A DNA stretch of 64,000 nucleotides from Kalmusia sp. IMI 367209 (Eukaryota; Ascomycota; Dothideomycetes; Pleosporales; Didymosphaeriaceae), in contig JAPEUQ010000004.1 in assembly GCA_027946365.1 (NCBI GenBank), forward strand, positions 3,162,001 to 3,226,000, given 5' to 3'. The translations under genes were made by a program, and so were the position numbers. A model generated the notes under the pieces. The model had not been told where the DNA came from. It made no database searches and saw only the letters and a program-made list of their open reading frames with translations. Shown here in pieces: positions 53,113 through 64,000 of this stretch (position 1 is its first letter; each line of letters begins with the position of its first letter).

Positions 53113-54952
53113 TTAATGCTCACATCCGCAATCGCGCCCGTGAACTACCCCTCTCTTCTTGAAGTCTCCACCGTAACTCGCCAAATGCGTCTGGCCGTCT
53201 AATCGCGTACCCTCGTCGGGTATCGGACCCATCCATCCAACCTCCTTTCCAGTCACATCCAACATCTTTAATTCCTTGCCCTTCTTCTTCAGCTCCTCCG
53301 TCACGGCCTCAACGTCTACGCTTAGATAATTCCTCAGGAACTCGCCAACCTCGGTGTTCTCATGGTTGCCTACGAGCGGCAAAGCAGCCTTCGGATCTGA
53401 CGCGTAGATATTTACGTCTGCGGCGGAATGGCCGTGAGTAGACCAGCCAGATTGCGAACGTCGCGAGATCATATCCGCGTATCGATAAAGCGCTGAGCCA
53501 GGATCGTTGGCAATGTTAGAAACCTCCTCTGAGCTAAAATCTTTGATGCCAAGGCCGTTGACGATAGAGTCCTTGACAAAAGTGTGTCTGGCATCATCGG
53601 AGGGCTTGTTGTTCAGGTATTTGAAGTATTCGGCAGCGAGGCGTTCGGCGGAATGGCTGGCGTTGGCGAGGGCGCCGGGGAACCAGACATACTCAGGGTA
53701 AGTTACATGCAGCTCTGTGTTTCGTTAGCATCAAGATTGAGTGGCAATATGCCCGTGGGGGTTACGTACGGCGAGCAGTAGCAAGACCTCCGGTCTCGTG
53801 GTCGGAAGTCGAAACCATGACACCTTCGGTCGGATCATGCTTCAGGAAGTCAAGCACACTAGACATGGCCTTATCGTATGCGAGCACCTCGTGGACTTGA
53901 GCTGCGGGATCGTTGTGATGGCCGGCATGATCGATGCGGGAGCCTTCGATCATAAGGAAGAAGCCCTTCTCGCTGTCCTTAGTAGCCTCGCTGAGCGCTT
54001 TGAGGGCGACTTTTGCCATTTCGTCGAGCGAGGGGTAGATATCGGTCTCGTTCCGACGATCGATCTCGTAGGGAATGTCCGTCTCTGCGAAGAGTCCAAG
54101 CAATGGGAAATCGAGGTTCTTGCCACCATTTAGGTCGTCGAATGCCTTGCGGTCGTCGATGTAGTTGAAACCGTTCTTCTTGGCCAATTCCACCACGTCT
54201 TTATTGTCCCCTCTGCATGAGTGTTCAGCCGAGTTCGGCAGGAAATGGCAACGTCCTCCACCGAACATCAAGTCCACAACGCGGCCCAAAGGGTATTCCC
54301 CAACCATCTGTTCGGCGATGCGATCCTCTTCGGAGCGCTGATTGACGTGTGCGGCGAAGCATGCCGGCGTCGCATCCGTAATCCTTGTGGTGACCACCAA
54401 GCCTGTCATGTAGCCAGCCTTCTTCGCCGCCTCTAGCACAGTGCCACAGGGCTCGTGGTCTGGAGTTACCGAGATTGCTCCGTTGTAGCTCTTGCTCGCA
54501 CAAGAGAAGGCTGTTGCACCAGCCGCCGAGTCGGTAATCAATGAAGAGCTCGATCTCGTCCGCGATTGTCCTATCATGTGCTGATCGATAACAAGCTGCT
54601 CGCTAAAAGGCGCGCCGTTCTGGAACTGCATGAAGCTCCTCGTCAGACTCAGGCTCGTCGGGCCCATACCATCCGACACCATGAATATCAGGTTTCGCTT
54701 GCCGCTCGGAGTCGGAGTGCTGTGTTTCGAGTCTTGCGATTTCTGGTAGAAGACGGCGAGGACAATCACGAGCGCGGTCGCGATGACAGCCCACACAAAG
54801 AGACCGACCTCTCGCCAGAACGCCCATGGTCTCCTTTCATTGCTGCGCTGCGTCGGGCGGCCGGTAAGGAGCGCATCTTCCTCGGCAATGTCGCGGTCGT
54901 TGGAGATCTCAGAGGAGTTGCGGCTGGCGAGAAGGGGCCGGTCGCCGGCCAT
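53113..54952 (-). CDS. PHO8: Vacuolar-type repressible alkaline phosphatase, Pho8-like
   Basis: Exon 1 (53770-54952) and exon 2 (53113-53714) give 594 aa; an ATG 12 bp further upstream (54964) is also possible. A short cytoplasmic N-terminus precedes a signal-anchor (VGLFVWAVIATALVIVLAV), giving type II topology as in yeast Pho8. Alkaline phosphatase motifs are complete: FMVSDGMGPTS (metal Asp), ITDSAAGATAFSC with the nucleophile Ser, EGSRIDHAGHHND, VSTSDHETGG and GWSTHGHSAADVNIYA. The enzyme removes phosphate from diverse monoesters in the vacuole lumen and is induced by phosphate limitation in yeast; no Pho4-type site was clearly placed in this promoter. The C-terminus CGCEH is unusual but simply the end. 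Confidence 0.95.
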
Positions 54953-55775
54953 GGTGAGGGTCAAAGAACGGCAAGACTCTCAGAACGCTGCAATATAAAC
55001 AATATCAGAAAGAACGGACGAAAGCTCAGCAATGGAGTGTGTTTTGTTCAATCGAAGCTTGGAGGCCCCGTGGCACGCGACGTCAGGCTCACGCTACCGA
55101 AACAGGTCTAAATCGGGAAAGCCTTGGCGCTGTGCCTAGGCAATGCACCGCGCTGATCGTCAGCTGCATCAGAGGCATGACTATCTACTCTCATCTGACC
55201 TCTATGTATGCCGTAGACCAAACAACCCCACAATGAAATTTTCGAATACATAGTTCCAACCTGGCCTTGGCTACCAAACGCTAGACTTGGACGCGAGGGT
55301 CTATTGCCCGGCCGCTTCAACCCATTCGGCTCCTCATTAGGTTCCCAATTTCTAGCTGACAGGCGTTCAACATTATTAGGACAGCAACAAGCCAGTCACG
55401 GCGTCGCTTGGGTAATCAACTCTACGCCCCGGGCTTCATAACGGCCAGTCTCATGTGGGACCCCTGCCCAAACACCAACACCTTTCATTCGTTAAAAGTC
55501 CGTGATCATCCTATCGCATCGAAGATACGCCCTGCGGTTGCGGCAAAGCCCGAGTGTCAGCCTTTCTAGCCCTGCAACATGCATCAAAGAATAAGGGACT
55601 GGTGCATGGCAAGCCTCCCGCCTGAAACGCCATTTCTTTCCCACTTTAATTCTCTCGTCTTTCCGTTACACCGCTCCACGTAGTTCTTGCACTTCGAGTG
55701 GAAAGCCTTTCCTGCACCTACTCACAATACTCTGAGCGAATCTACAAGTCACCTTGACCCTGCTCCGCGTTGAAC
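54953..55775. other. Divergent promoter region, phosphatase / surface protein
   Basis: This 823-bp region has no supportable gene. Short frames from both strands overlap each other. No repeat recognised. Confidence 0.45.
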
Positions 55776-56707
55776 ATGCATTCGCGTGGTCCCTTGCTCT
55801 TGATCTCGCTACTGTTCAGTCTCACCAAAGCAAAATGCTTTCATCCGAACTCCACTCAAACTCAGGAGCCTTTCCATAATCGATGTAGCGATGATCCATC
55901 GAGTCCTATCTACAACGTTTGCTGTGCAATCGACCGACCTAACCCCTCTGGCGGCAACATCACAGGCGGCAACTGGTCCGCCGATATCTGCCTACCGAAT
56001 GGAATATGTCAGAACAATTTCGTGAATGAAGAGGGGAAAGGAACTACTTGGTTCAGAGAAGAATGCACAGAGTCAGATTGGAGTAAGGGTAACTGTCCGA
56101 ACTTCTGCGTCCAAGGGGTATGTTCAGTGGTTCTTACAATCGTGGCTATGGGAAATGGCTGACATGAGATTAGAGTAATGGTAACGGGAACGCACAAATG
56201 ACGCCCTGTGATGGCACATCTAAATCCGAAAAGTGGTGTTGCGGTAACGACAACAGCTGCTGCGACACTCCAGGAGCAATCAAAATATTTGCCACGCTGG
56301 GTGCCGACGCAACGTCGTCGACTGCTAGCTCTACAACTCAATCTTCGACATCTACACCCACAAGCGGATCATCCACCGGGTCACCGTCCGCGTCTTCTAC
56401 AGCGACACCATCCTCCGGACTATCTGGGGGTGCAAAAGCCGGTATAGCGATAGGAGCAATCGCAGGCGTCGTAGCAATATTCGGTGCTGGCTATCTCCTT
56501 GCACGATGGCGGAAGCAGAAAGCTTCTCATCCGTACGGAGATGTATCTGAGATGCACTCCGGACAGCCTCATGCGAATTATCAATACCACGAAGGGTATG
56601 GAGTGCCCGCAGGCCACGAGGCAGCCAAATACCAGATGACCGCTCACGAGCCACAAGAGATGAGCACCGAGCAACCAGTACGAGAACTGCCGAGCGAACG
56701 AAAGTAG
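55776..56707 (+). CDS. Cysteine-rich single-pass surface protein
   Basis: Exons 55776-56117 and 56174-56707 join in phase 0 to 291 aa. The N-terminus is a signal peptide (GPLLLISLLFSLTKAKC). The ectodomain (~residues 20-145) has about 14 cysteines, including YNVCCAID, NCPNFC and WCCGNDNSCC, and N-glycosylation sites (NITGGNWS). A Ser/Thr stalk (~160-200), one membrane span (AGIAIGAIAGVVAIFGAGYLLA) and an ~80-residue polar tail with Tyr and His follow. This layout is common to a large ascomycete family of putative cell-wall sensors, similar in plan to WSC proteins but with a different cysteine domain. No ligand is known. Confidence 0.85.
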
Positions 56708-57905
56708 GGTAGTCTGTCAATAATGCTAATACAAGTGACTTGGGAGCGCTGGTTATAAAGTACCACTTTTGATACACAGAATTCTATTCAGAATACTCCG
56801 AATGTTGGATTGATTCTAGATTGACATTAGCGATGAAGTTCCGAGATTATTAAACTAATACCGTCGGGGTCAAATCACTGCTTCTGTTCAAAGGGGCAGT
56901 GATAAGTTGCAATTGGTTCCGAATGCCACCAATACATACTATCGTATACATCACCAAGATAACCTGGAGCCAGAAAGTGTTGTCTGCTGTCTTCTCAGCT
57001 CAACCATTGCCTTCTTAGAGTCTTTTCGCTGAAAATCAGATGCAGCTGATACGGGACCGATGACGCTTTGCATACGCCAAGTCATGTATGCTGATCCAAT
57101 CGCCTTGTATGCGATGCTGGGAGTTCCCCGAAGATACCTCCGTTGCCTCAATCCACTGTATTATATAAAAAAAAAAACTTCGAAACTAGATACTATCGAT
57201 CTCGTCATTGCCTTTAGCACTTGGGTGGCTGCCGAAATAGCCATCTTCGCCCTCTTGGGTATCGTTAAAGCCTTTCTCCTCGCGAGCCTCGCGTACACGG
57301 AAACACACAGAAGCGTCGCCATTATAGAAAAATGCAACAATTGCTATGTATCGAGAGGTGTAACATTTTGGCCACGCATTCGCTCTATCAAAGAATTTTA
57401 TCATCAAAACTTCATAAAGCTCACTCCAAGCAGCGGGGCTATTGTGACGGTAAGGCATGCCGTCATTCTACCTGGAGCTGTAAGAACCTATGTGAGGAGT
57501 CTATGACTCAGCCTAAGTCTAGATGCGGATGCGATCATGATGTTATTAGACGAGTATGAAATGAGTATCTATCATGCAATATGAAATACGTTATAATGTG
57601 TTTATTTGGGCTCGTTTTTTTTCAAAGACTTGCTGTCTACTTTGAATACCCTAACTGTTATACCTTGCGGATTGGCTTCTGTTAGTGGTTATCATTAATG
57701 TAAAACAAGAATTCGAATGATGAGGTTCAACGTCGGAAAAGACTGACAGCAAGAGTAATGTTTTCAATGCTTATAAATAGTTCATAAAGACTGTAGTGCT
57801 CTAATGTTAAAGGAATGATCGTATCGCCACCTGGAATTTTCATATGAAACCGCCCTCTTCAAGAAACTTTTCCTCAATCAGACTTGACATTGTAGGCAAT
57901 ATCTT
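56708..57905. other. Convergent intergenic region, 1.2 kb
   Basis: An AT-rich stretch with an A11 run near 57168. Overlapping frames at 57060-57506 (+) and 57186-57458 (-) are not convincing. No RNA gene found. Confidence 0.45.
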
Positions 57906-58826
57906 TTACCCGGTCCAGACCGCCGGGCCTGGAGGTTGATACTTGTCGAGGCCTGAATTGAACTCAACTCCCTCTGTGGTTAGGCCAATGCCAGGATCGT
58001 TGACAGAATAGTCATCTGGGATCTTAATAGTGGGACCGGGAGTGCCTGCAATTGTGAGTGACTGTGCTCGGAGGTGTGAGGTGTTACTTACCCCCGCCCG
58101 ATCCTGAAATGTTCACGTGAGCGCAATTGGTGTACCACTGGCTGTGTCCCGGCCAGTCCTTGATGGGGAATACTAATTCTAGGCGAAGCAGGTCTTCGTG
58201 CGGTGTTAGCCATCATCAAACGTTCATAATGTATCCGGTGGAAGACTCACACGTTCCCGGTGGCGTGGTTTCCGGGATGGTGAAGTTGATTTGGACTTGC
58301 CTATCCGTCGCCCACGTCGTATCACTACTCGGCCCTAGGTAATAAATTTTAAACCAATCTCCATCCCCGGCATCGGTGGACAGATCATCGGATTTGCTCA
58401 TGTAGACTTGTGCGGGGCCGGGATGAAAGATTCCATTGTTGTATTGGGGATCGTTGAACTCTTTGATGTGGAATGCAAGATCGCTTCCGGCTTCGATATC
58501 GGCAGTTTCTGTGGTGGACGCTGATTTGGCGCCGTCACGGCCACAGCGAACGTCGGTCATGTAGGTGTTCTCGAAGTCGCCGTAGACAGGGGCTTCTTTG
58601 CCGTTATAGCCGTCTGGATCATCATACGTGCCGTCAGGGTTAGGCGCCACGTCTCTAACATATTTGAATTCGGGGGTCTTTTCTCCGTTTATAACGAGGT
58701 GAGGAAAATAATCTGGTAGTGGTGTTGGTCAGAGTATCTGTACTGATTTGGAAGCTACTCACAGTGAGCTGCAGCGCTTTGCAAGAGCGCAAAGAGCGCA
58801 ACGGTTGCTATTGAACCCTTCGCCAT
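57906..58826 (-). CDS. AA9 lytic polysaccharide monooxygenase (secreted, copper-dependent)
   Basis: Four exons, 58763-58826, 58251-58712, 58092-58193 and 57906-58045, give 255 aa. The signal peptide (MAKGSIATVALFALLQSAAA) ends exactly before His21, which would be the N-terminal copper ligand of the histidine brace. The second brace His lies in NGIFHPGPAQVYMS, and the family's QWYTNCAHVNISGSGG carries the axial-region Tyr and the Q-x-Y pattern. PPGTYLLRLELVF is another AA9 hallmark. The first intron falls right after the His codon. These enzymes cleave cellulose or xyloglucan oxidatively outside the cell using an electron donor and peroxide or oxygen. No cellulose-binding module is attached. 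The presence of AA9 suggests growth on plant material. Confidence 0.93.
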
Positions 58827-60978
58827 GATGGATCGAATTTGAGTTGCTTGCTAGATGGACACTTCCACGACTTCGAGCCTTCAATTTATAACTCCCATCA
58901 GATACATTCCTAATTAGAAAGCCTTACATGGCTACATTCAGATTTCCGCTAGAGAAGACAGGGCCTACAACGTGCATAGACTATTCGTACGCTCGCGTGG
59001 CTGTGTACCGGATTAATCCTGAGGATAAATACGCTTACATCACCCTACCTCCTCCCCATCTCGGCCATTCAAACCCCACAATTCAGACTCTAGTAACCAA
59101 TCTCCTCCATAAAATTTGCATACAGGCCAATAGATGACCCAGTATTGTAGCCCAAGGCAGATTTTCAATCAAAATTCTCGTCTATCGGTGCCATTAGTTC
59201 CTCAGCAATGCACGTTCTACGCGTCGTAGGATTGGGAAATGCGTGAACGCGTACTTAGCTGCGCCTCGTAATAGGTTTGTTATATACTCCGGACCATCGA
59301 TAGCCGCTTAGGGTAGGTAATGTTTGTGTGATGTTGGTAATAGTCTACGAGCACCGAGTAGTGATCGACATATTTACTGCATATGGTTAGGAACAAATAC
59401 TACCCGCGCTGTGGGATACTGGAATCTCATATGGTGTACGGCCGTAGATATGGTGAAACCACAATCATTCCATCATTATCATCGTTATCGGCCATGGACA
59501 TTAAGTGGGATGGCCATGTTCAGTAGTATCGTGATCACGAGTACAATTGCAGTGACTAAGGGAAATAATTCCAAAACGTAAAACCATAGGTGTTTGAATG
59601 AATTGGTTCTTCAAGATTCCTACTCTCTGTATCTGGAAATCAACCGAAAAGACTGTCTCTTGAATTCTCTAATTGTATTAGGTTGTGTTGAAAGCCCGCC
59701 GAGAAAAGTGAGCCCAAAGGTGATAGAGAGACCACGAGTATTCCTTTGTAATTTCCTTATATTTTGACTGAGATGAAGGAACTCCTGCTGAATTGATTAT
59801 GATAATCGTGATGTAGCTATAGCGATAGATAGACGAGTAGATCCTAGAGATATTGTCAGAGCAAAGTTTGATTTAGCGTATACAAGCGTTCTTAGATGCG
59901 AACGAGAGCTCTAATACATTTTCGAGGGTGTTATTGATAGCTTGGTTTGACGAGATACTACAGCTCCCAATATTTATAGATGCCGTGAGCACGTCTGCAC
60001 TGAGGAACGTTTGTGCCTGCAAACCCCCGCTTCCAAGGCGGTGAATTGACGCCAATGTTTTAGTTAGTCATGGCTATCCAAGTTCAACTAGGTTGATTCG
60101 ATCAATCTGTGGACTAATGCTCGAGACTAAACATCGATTGACTAGATCATTTGCGTACACTCGAAAGCGAGAGGAAAATACGCAATGAAAGAGGGGGCCA
60201 CGAGTCAGAGTCAGTGAAGAGGCAGAGGAGAGGAAAGGTATAGCTATCACTTTTGTTCATGCTATGCGACACTAATCTTTACTACGTCACTTACAACGTC
60301 GATATCATCGGAATTGGAGGTTGAAGATCACTATACTAGCCAGCTAGCGGAATGTCTTTATTTTACAACCCTTCAGGTCTTCAATCCTTTAGAGAAAACT
60401 GCTTGCACTTGCAGCCAGAGGTTCAATCGAAGAGAAAGATAGAAGCTCAGGGTAAAGGTCACACTGAAATACTGAGTCCAGGATTGAATCACGATCACAG
60501 AAGACAAAGCCCCGTGAGGGCAAGACTGTAAGTCTTGATTGGCCTTTTCTTTGGGATGATGGATGTTGCTAGGAGGAGCATGGGATTCGCTGTATCATGA
60601 TTTTGGAATCCAACCCCTACCCCTTGAAGAAATTGGCATGTGCCTGACATTTTTCATGGTGTCTTCATTTATCTCTAATTGTTAGTCTTCTTGCGTGTAC
60701 TTTGGGAAGGACTGGAATTTCATCATTTGGCTACTACGAAAAGATTTCAGTCTCCTTGAACAAATCAGGTTAGGTCCTCAATAGCCATTTCCCGAGCTCA
60801 AAACCAAAGGCCTTCTATCATACAATCCACAAAAGTTGGTGACTTGCGTCACGTGTTACTTAGCCGTAAGTTTGCGATGTTCTTGTGGTTGGATACAAAA
60901 GGTTTGATCACCCCACCCGAATAAACCCTTTCTTCTACATGAATCAGTCTTGAGGTTACCGAACCCGCCAAAAAGAAT
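58827..60978. other. 2.1-kb AT-rich stretch without genes
   Basis: I find no supportable coding region, repeat or transposon remnant. The left end holds the AA9 promoter and the right end the region downstream of the tRNA. Frames are all under 90 codons. Confidence 0.45.
60970..60974 (-). terminator. RNA polymerase III terminator of tRNA-Thr
   Basis: Five T on the minus strand begin 5 nt after the tRNA's 3' end, the standard Pol III stop. Confidence 0.8.
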
Positions 60979-61061
60979 TGCCCACGATCAGAATCGAACT
61001 GATGACCTTATCATATCGCAAGGGGTACGAGTGATACGCTCTACCACTAAGCCACGCGGGC
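60979..61061 (-). tRNA. tRNA-Thr(CGU) with an 11-nt intron
   Basis: The 83-nt transcript folds as a full cloverleaf. The acceptor stem pairs GCCCGCG with CGTGGGC (one G-U) and has discriminator A. The D stem pairs GCTT with GAGC, with one wobble. The anticodon stem is TATCA with TGATA, and the T arm ATCAG-TTCGATT-CTGAT is perfect. The loop reads CT-CGT-A before an 11-nt insertion (CCCCTTGCGAT) one base 3' of the anticodon, the canonical intron site. The anticodon at 61027-61029 reads ACG codons. Splicing would need the tRNA endonuclease. Confidence 0.93.
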
Positions 61062-61653
61062 ATTTAACTCTCTGGAAAGGGATTGTGGCGTAGTCTAAGA
61101 TTGACGAGTACATATATGTGGAAAAATGATGGAATTGACAAATTGAGAGGAGCATTGAGGAACATTTTTTTTAGTAAGATGCGTGTGGGGTTTGAGGACA
61201 CGTACAGCAGAGTGTAACCCTGAGTCACATAGTAGAGCGGGGTTTGGCCCACCTATAATTGCAAGCCCAAGTCAAATGATGCATAGACTGGGGACGACAG
61301 GTGCGTAGCGCAGACTCGATAATTTACTAAAGTATGCAAGTATGTAACATGCGGATCATTGATGTCCCTTTTCACAGTTTATCAATGCGCTTGAACAGTG
61401 TTCAAGTTTTCATCTGCACTGTGCTCGGAGGAAATTCTTTGGCCGCTCTTATCGATAACCTTAACATTAGCGTATGCCCCTCTCCACGTCACTCCAGAGT
61501 GCCCCTCAACGCGCCGCGATCCAACCACAGCACACCTAAATCATCACTCTAAACACAGCACAAGATTCTGAGTGCGTCGCTCATGCAACAACACACTCAT
61601 ACAACCCGAACTCCCCATAGCGCCGATAGCGCCGTCACGCACAAACACCCAAA
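61062..61653. other. Divergent intergenic region, tRNA / DOM34
   Basis: This 592-bp region holds the DOM34 promoter. No distinct element or gene is seen. Confidence 0.45.
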
Positions 61654-62877
61654 ATGAGACTTCTTAAACAAGAAATCGACGCCAAAACCGGCACTGGCAT
61701 CGCAGTCCTCCTTCCCGAAGAACCAGAAGACATGTGGCACGCCTACAACCTGATCCAACCCACCGACCTCATAAAAGCCCGTGCCCTGCGCCGCATACAA
61801 AAAGAATCCGCCTCGGGCTCTGTCGCCTCGCAACGCATAACCATCGACCTCACCATTGCCGTCACCAAAACCGATTTCGACCTCGCGAGCAACGAGCTGC
61901 ACGTCGCTGGGCGCGTCGTTTCGGAAAACGAACATGTCAAGATGGGCTCGCATCACACGCTCGACCTCGAGCTGAATCGCAAGTTCACATTGGAGAAGGC
62001 AGACGGCTGGGACAGCGTAGCTGTGGACATGCTACGCGAAGCGTGCGATACCGCGCGTCGGGCGGAGCTTTGGGCCGTAGTCATGGGCGAGGGTATAGCG
62101 AATATCTGCCTCATAACCGAGCACCAAACTATCCTACGAAACCGAATCGACGTCTCGATACCGCGGAAGGGAAAAGGTCATATGGACCAGCATGTCAAGG
62201 GCTTAGAGAAGTTCCACAACACAGTGCTGACCTCGCTTTTGCAACACATGGAGTCGGCGAAAAGAGAAGCGCAAACGGAGAAAACGGTCCCGCTGCTGCT
62301 GGCTAGCTCGGGGTTCTATGCGCAGGCGTTCCTGCAGTTTATCAAGGAGCATGCGGTGCGGACGGGTAATAAGTTTCTTCAAGGGCTGGTCCCTAGCATT
62401 GTTGTTGCGCACTCCGCTGGCGAACATGTGCATAATTTATCCGAAGTACTTGCTTCGCCGGCCGTCACAGCGAAGGTCTCCGACTCGAAATTCGCTCGAG
62501 AGACAGGGCTCATGGATTCGTTTGAGAAGCACATGCGATTAGACGATGGACGCGCAGCATACGGGCCGCGGGAAATAGAAAGAGCAGTAGAGAGCGGAGC
62601 GCTCGGTAGAGGTGGAGGTGTGCTACTGATTTCAAATTCACTGTTTCGGTCACATAACCTCGTAGAGAGGAAACGATGGGTTGCGCTTGTAGACCGGGTT
62701 AGGGACGTGGAAGGTGGCGAAGTGCGGGTATTAAGTAGCTTGCATGAGAGCGGGAAGAGGCTAGAGGGGCTGGGGAATATCGCTGCTATTCTTACATATC
62801 CATTAGAGGAGCTCGATGAGGATGAGGAAGAACACATAGTGACTGCCGCGGATGCGGACGGTGACATGATAATATGA
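61654..62877 (+). CDS. DOM34: Dom34/Pelota ribosome-rescue factor
   Basis: A single exon encodes 407 aa; the ATG has good context (CAAAATGAG). The N-terminal Sm-like domain is clear (GTGIAVLLPEEPEDMWHAYNLI; RITIDLTIAV; FDLASNELHVAGRVV). The central domain contains SIPRKGKGH, the pelota counterpart of the eRF1 catalytic-loop region but without GGQ, so no peptide release is expected. The C-terminal domain ends in an acidic tail. Dom34 with the GTPase Hbs1 enters stalled ribosomes, triggers subunit splitting and supports no-go and nonstop decay in the cytosol. No Hbs1 gene is nearby. Length and domain order match orthologues. Confidence 0.95.
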   Translation: MRLLKQEIDAKTGTGIAVLLPEEPEDMWHAYNLIQPTDLIKARALRRIQKESASGSVASQRITIDLTIAVTKTDFDLASNELHVAGRVVSENEHVKMGSHHTLDLELNRKFTLEKADGWDSVAVDMLREACDTARRAELWAVVMGEGIANICLITEHQTILRNRIDVSIPRKGKGHMDQHVKGLEKFHNTVLTSLLQHMESAKREAQTEKTVPLLLASSGFYAQAFLQFIKEHAVRTGNKFLQGLVPSIVVAHSAGEHVHNLSEVLASPAVTAKVSDSKFARETGLMDSFEKHMRLDDGRAAYGPREIERAVESGALGRGGGVLLISNSLFRSHNLVERKRWVALVDRVRDVEGGEVRVLSSLHESGKRLEGLGNIAAILTYPLEELDEDEEEHIVTAADADGDMII

Positions 62878-63012
62878 TTTGTGATTATCACAATAAAAAT
62901 AGAAAATATCCAATCCTCCGCCCATATACAAAGTGCTAATGATAAGTTTGGGGTAACCAAGTTCGTAATTCAGGCCTACTCGTAATCCACTAGGCGTAGT
63001 CCTCAACGCATC

Positions 63013-64000
63013 TTAATCATCGTCATCAAAGAAAGAAACAGCCTCTTGCGTCGACAACCCAAATTCACTAAAAGAAGGAAGTGACTTCACTTGGGGCTTT
63101 TGACTAATCTGTTTCACGACCATAATGCTTGCAGTTCTCGTTGTAGCTGCCTTCTTCGTAGTGTTCATCGACATCGTCGTGCTCATAGTCTTTGTTCCCG
63201 TTGACTTAGCGGGTCCGATACTCACCCTCTTAGGAGCGGGACCAGTGCTAGGCTTAGCTGACACAGCGTTAGTCGGTCTTCGTAAAGGCTCGGAGAATTT
63301 GCGCTTGAGCGTTGTTTTAAGTGGGCTCGGCCTGGTTGGCGGAATCGGTGGTACTAATTTGACAGACTTCTGATTCTCCGGTCGTGTCTCTGTACGGTCG
63401 TTTGAGGGATGCCGTGGTGCTTCGGTCTCGGGTGGCATTGGCAATAGGCCTGATGCTAGCGTTTTGCTGGACGACACTGCAGGGGAGTCATCCAGATCTT
63501 CTAAGGAAAAATCAAGATCTTGTGTCGAGAGTGGAGGCAAATCATTAGAGATTGTACCTGAAGGAACCCTATATGTTTCTGATTGTAGTGAATCTTGAGG
63601 TAATGGCTTGCAGGGTGGTGATGGTTCAGACGATAGATCACGGGCAATCTGTGTCGAAGTGTCGAGGAAATCGTCCCAGCCATCGAGCAGTGAAATGGGT
63701 AGAGGCATTGTAGATTTTTTGAAAGCTGGAGCGTTCGATCTGGAGGCTGGTAAGCCTGGAACTTTAAAGCTGGGATTTTGTTTCATTTGCGATGTGTTTT
63801 TCGGCGCTGATGCCTTTTTAAGAGAAGGTTTTGACAGCTGCGATCCTCGTCCGGATAAAGTCGGCCTCCGGAAATTAGATTGAAGCGGTCCTCGAACCTT
63901 GACTGGGGCAACGAAATCTTTTGAGACTTGTATGGGGAACTGAGTGCGTCGAAACGAATATTGATTTTCGTTTCGATGCTTAGCTGGGAATGGAACTTTG
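63013..64000 (-). CDS. C-terminal part of an unknown disordered protein, cut off by window
   Basis: The frame is open from the right edge to a TAA at 63013-63015, about 328 codons. The visible part is Ser/Pro/Lys-rich and probably disordered, with short conserved-looking islands: LDGWDDFLDTSTQIARDLSS and the acidic end TQEAVSFFDDDD. The first ends in a TQIARDL that might be a docking helix. Basic stretches (TTLKRKFSEPLRR; PKRVSIGP) resemble nuclear localisation signals. Full identity requires the missing upstream part; I do not recognise it. Nuclear function is only a guess. Confidence 0.7.
   Translation of the reverse strand, partial: KVPFPAKHRNENQYSFRRTQFPIQVSKDFVAPVKVRGPLQSNFRRPTLSGRGSQLSKPSLKKASAPKNTSQMKQNPSFKVPGLPASRSNAPAFKKSTMPLPISLLDGWDDFLDTSTQIARDLSSEPSPPCKPLPQDSLQSETYRVPSGTISNDLPPLSTQDLDFSLEDLDDSPAVSSSKTLASGLLPMPPETEAPRHPSNDRTETRPENQKSVKLVPPIPPTRPSPLKTTLKRKFSEPLRRPTNAVSAKPSTGPAPKRVSIGPAKSTGTKTMSTTMSMNTTKKAATTRTASIMVVKQISQKPQVKSLPSFSEFGLSTQEAVSFFDDDD

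Noticed and set aside
57060..57506. 148-codon plus-strand frame with a hydrophobic segment, and an opposite 90-codon frame at 57186-57458
   Set aside because: The plus frame runs through an A11 tract, there is no conserved motif, and neither has credible splice partners.
1..64000. Transposons, CRISPR arrays, viral genes and biosynthetic backbone genes
   Set aside because: I looked for terminal repeats, transposase or reverse-transcriptase motifs, spaced repeats and polyketide or peptide synthetase domains and saw none. The only reverse-transcriptase-like region belongs to PRP8.

Overview
The window comes from a filamentous ascomycete (Pezizomycotina). The genes carry many short spliceosomal introns, mostly 41-100 nt with GT-AG ends. 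There are fungal-specific families (two Zn2Cys6 regulators, an AA9 lytic polysaccharide monooxygenase, a CFEM-like membrane protein, two F-box-like proteins), eukaryotic housekeeping genes, and long intergenic stretches. A Dothideomycete is my guess from overall gene style; the sequence does not prove it. Exon boundaries were worked out by hand from splice signals and frame continuity.

Layout. 1-9.6 kb is dense and mostly conserved: a truncated Cys/Met-metabolism PLP enzyme (-), a cyclophilin with an optional mitochondrial leader (-), an Ent3-like epsin (+), a Ted1/Cdc1-type metallophosphoesterase (+), an unknown 167-aa protein (-), and an atypical short-chain dehydrogenase (-). 9.6-12.6 kb has no gene I can support. 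An ADH6-type alcohol dehydrogenase (12.6 kb) and an unknown protein with a GC-AG intron and a tandem 16-residue C-terminal repeat (15.2 kb) follow. 17.5-27.1 kb is an accessory block: a small cysteine-rich secreted protein, an F-box-like gene with a frame break, a Zn2Cys6 regulator next to a secreted amidohydrolase, two outward-facing copies of one small cysteine-rich family flanking those two genes (the right copy frame-broken), and a CFEM-like membrane protein. 28.5-37.8 kb mixes an F-box-like gene, a secreted hydrolase-like protein, ribosomal protein uL14, two secreted proteins of unknown function and a cytochrome P450.

38.7-47.4 kb holds the core splicing factor PRP8 (-), divergent from ribosomal protein eL34 (+, with a 6-nt micro-exon). 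A Leu3/War1-type regulator, an unknown multi-pass membrane protein, a PHO8-type alkaline phosphatase, a cysteine-rich single-pass surface protein and the AA9 enzyme run to 58.8 kb. A 2.1-kb gap leads to an intron-containing tRNA-Thr(CGU), then DOM34/Pelota, then a truncated unknown gene at the right edge.

Functional links visible here are modest. PRP8, uL14, eL34, DOM34 and tRNA-Thr are RNA-processing and translation genes that need not be co-regulated. The regulator plus amidohydrolase plus paralogue pair at 20.2-25.6 kb is the only arrangement that resembles a small accessory locus. I found no transposon, CRISPR array, viral gene or clearly new multi-gene system. The most informative oddity is that three accessory genes within 8 kb each appear one base short in a homopolymer run, while about 20 kb of conserved coding sequence elsewhere in the window reads cleanly.
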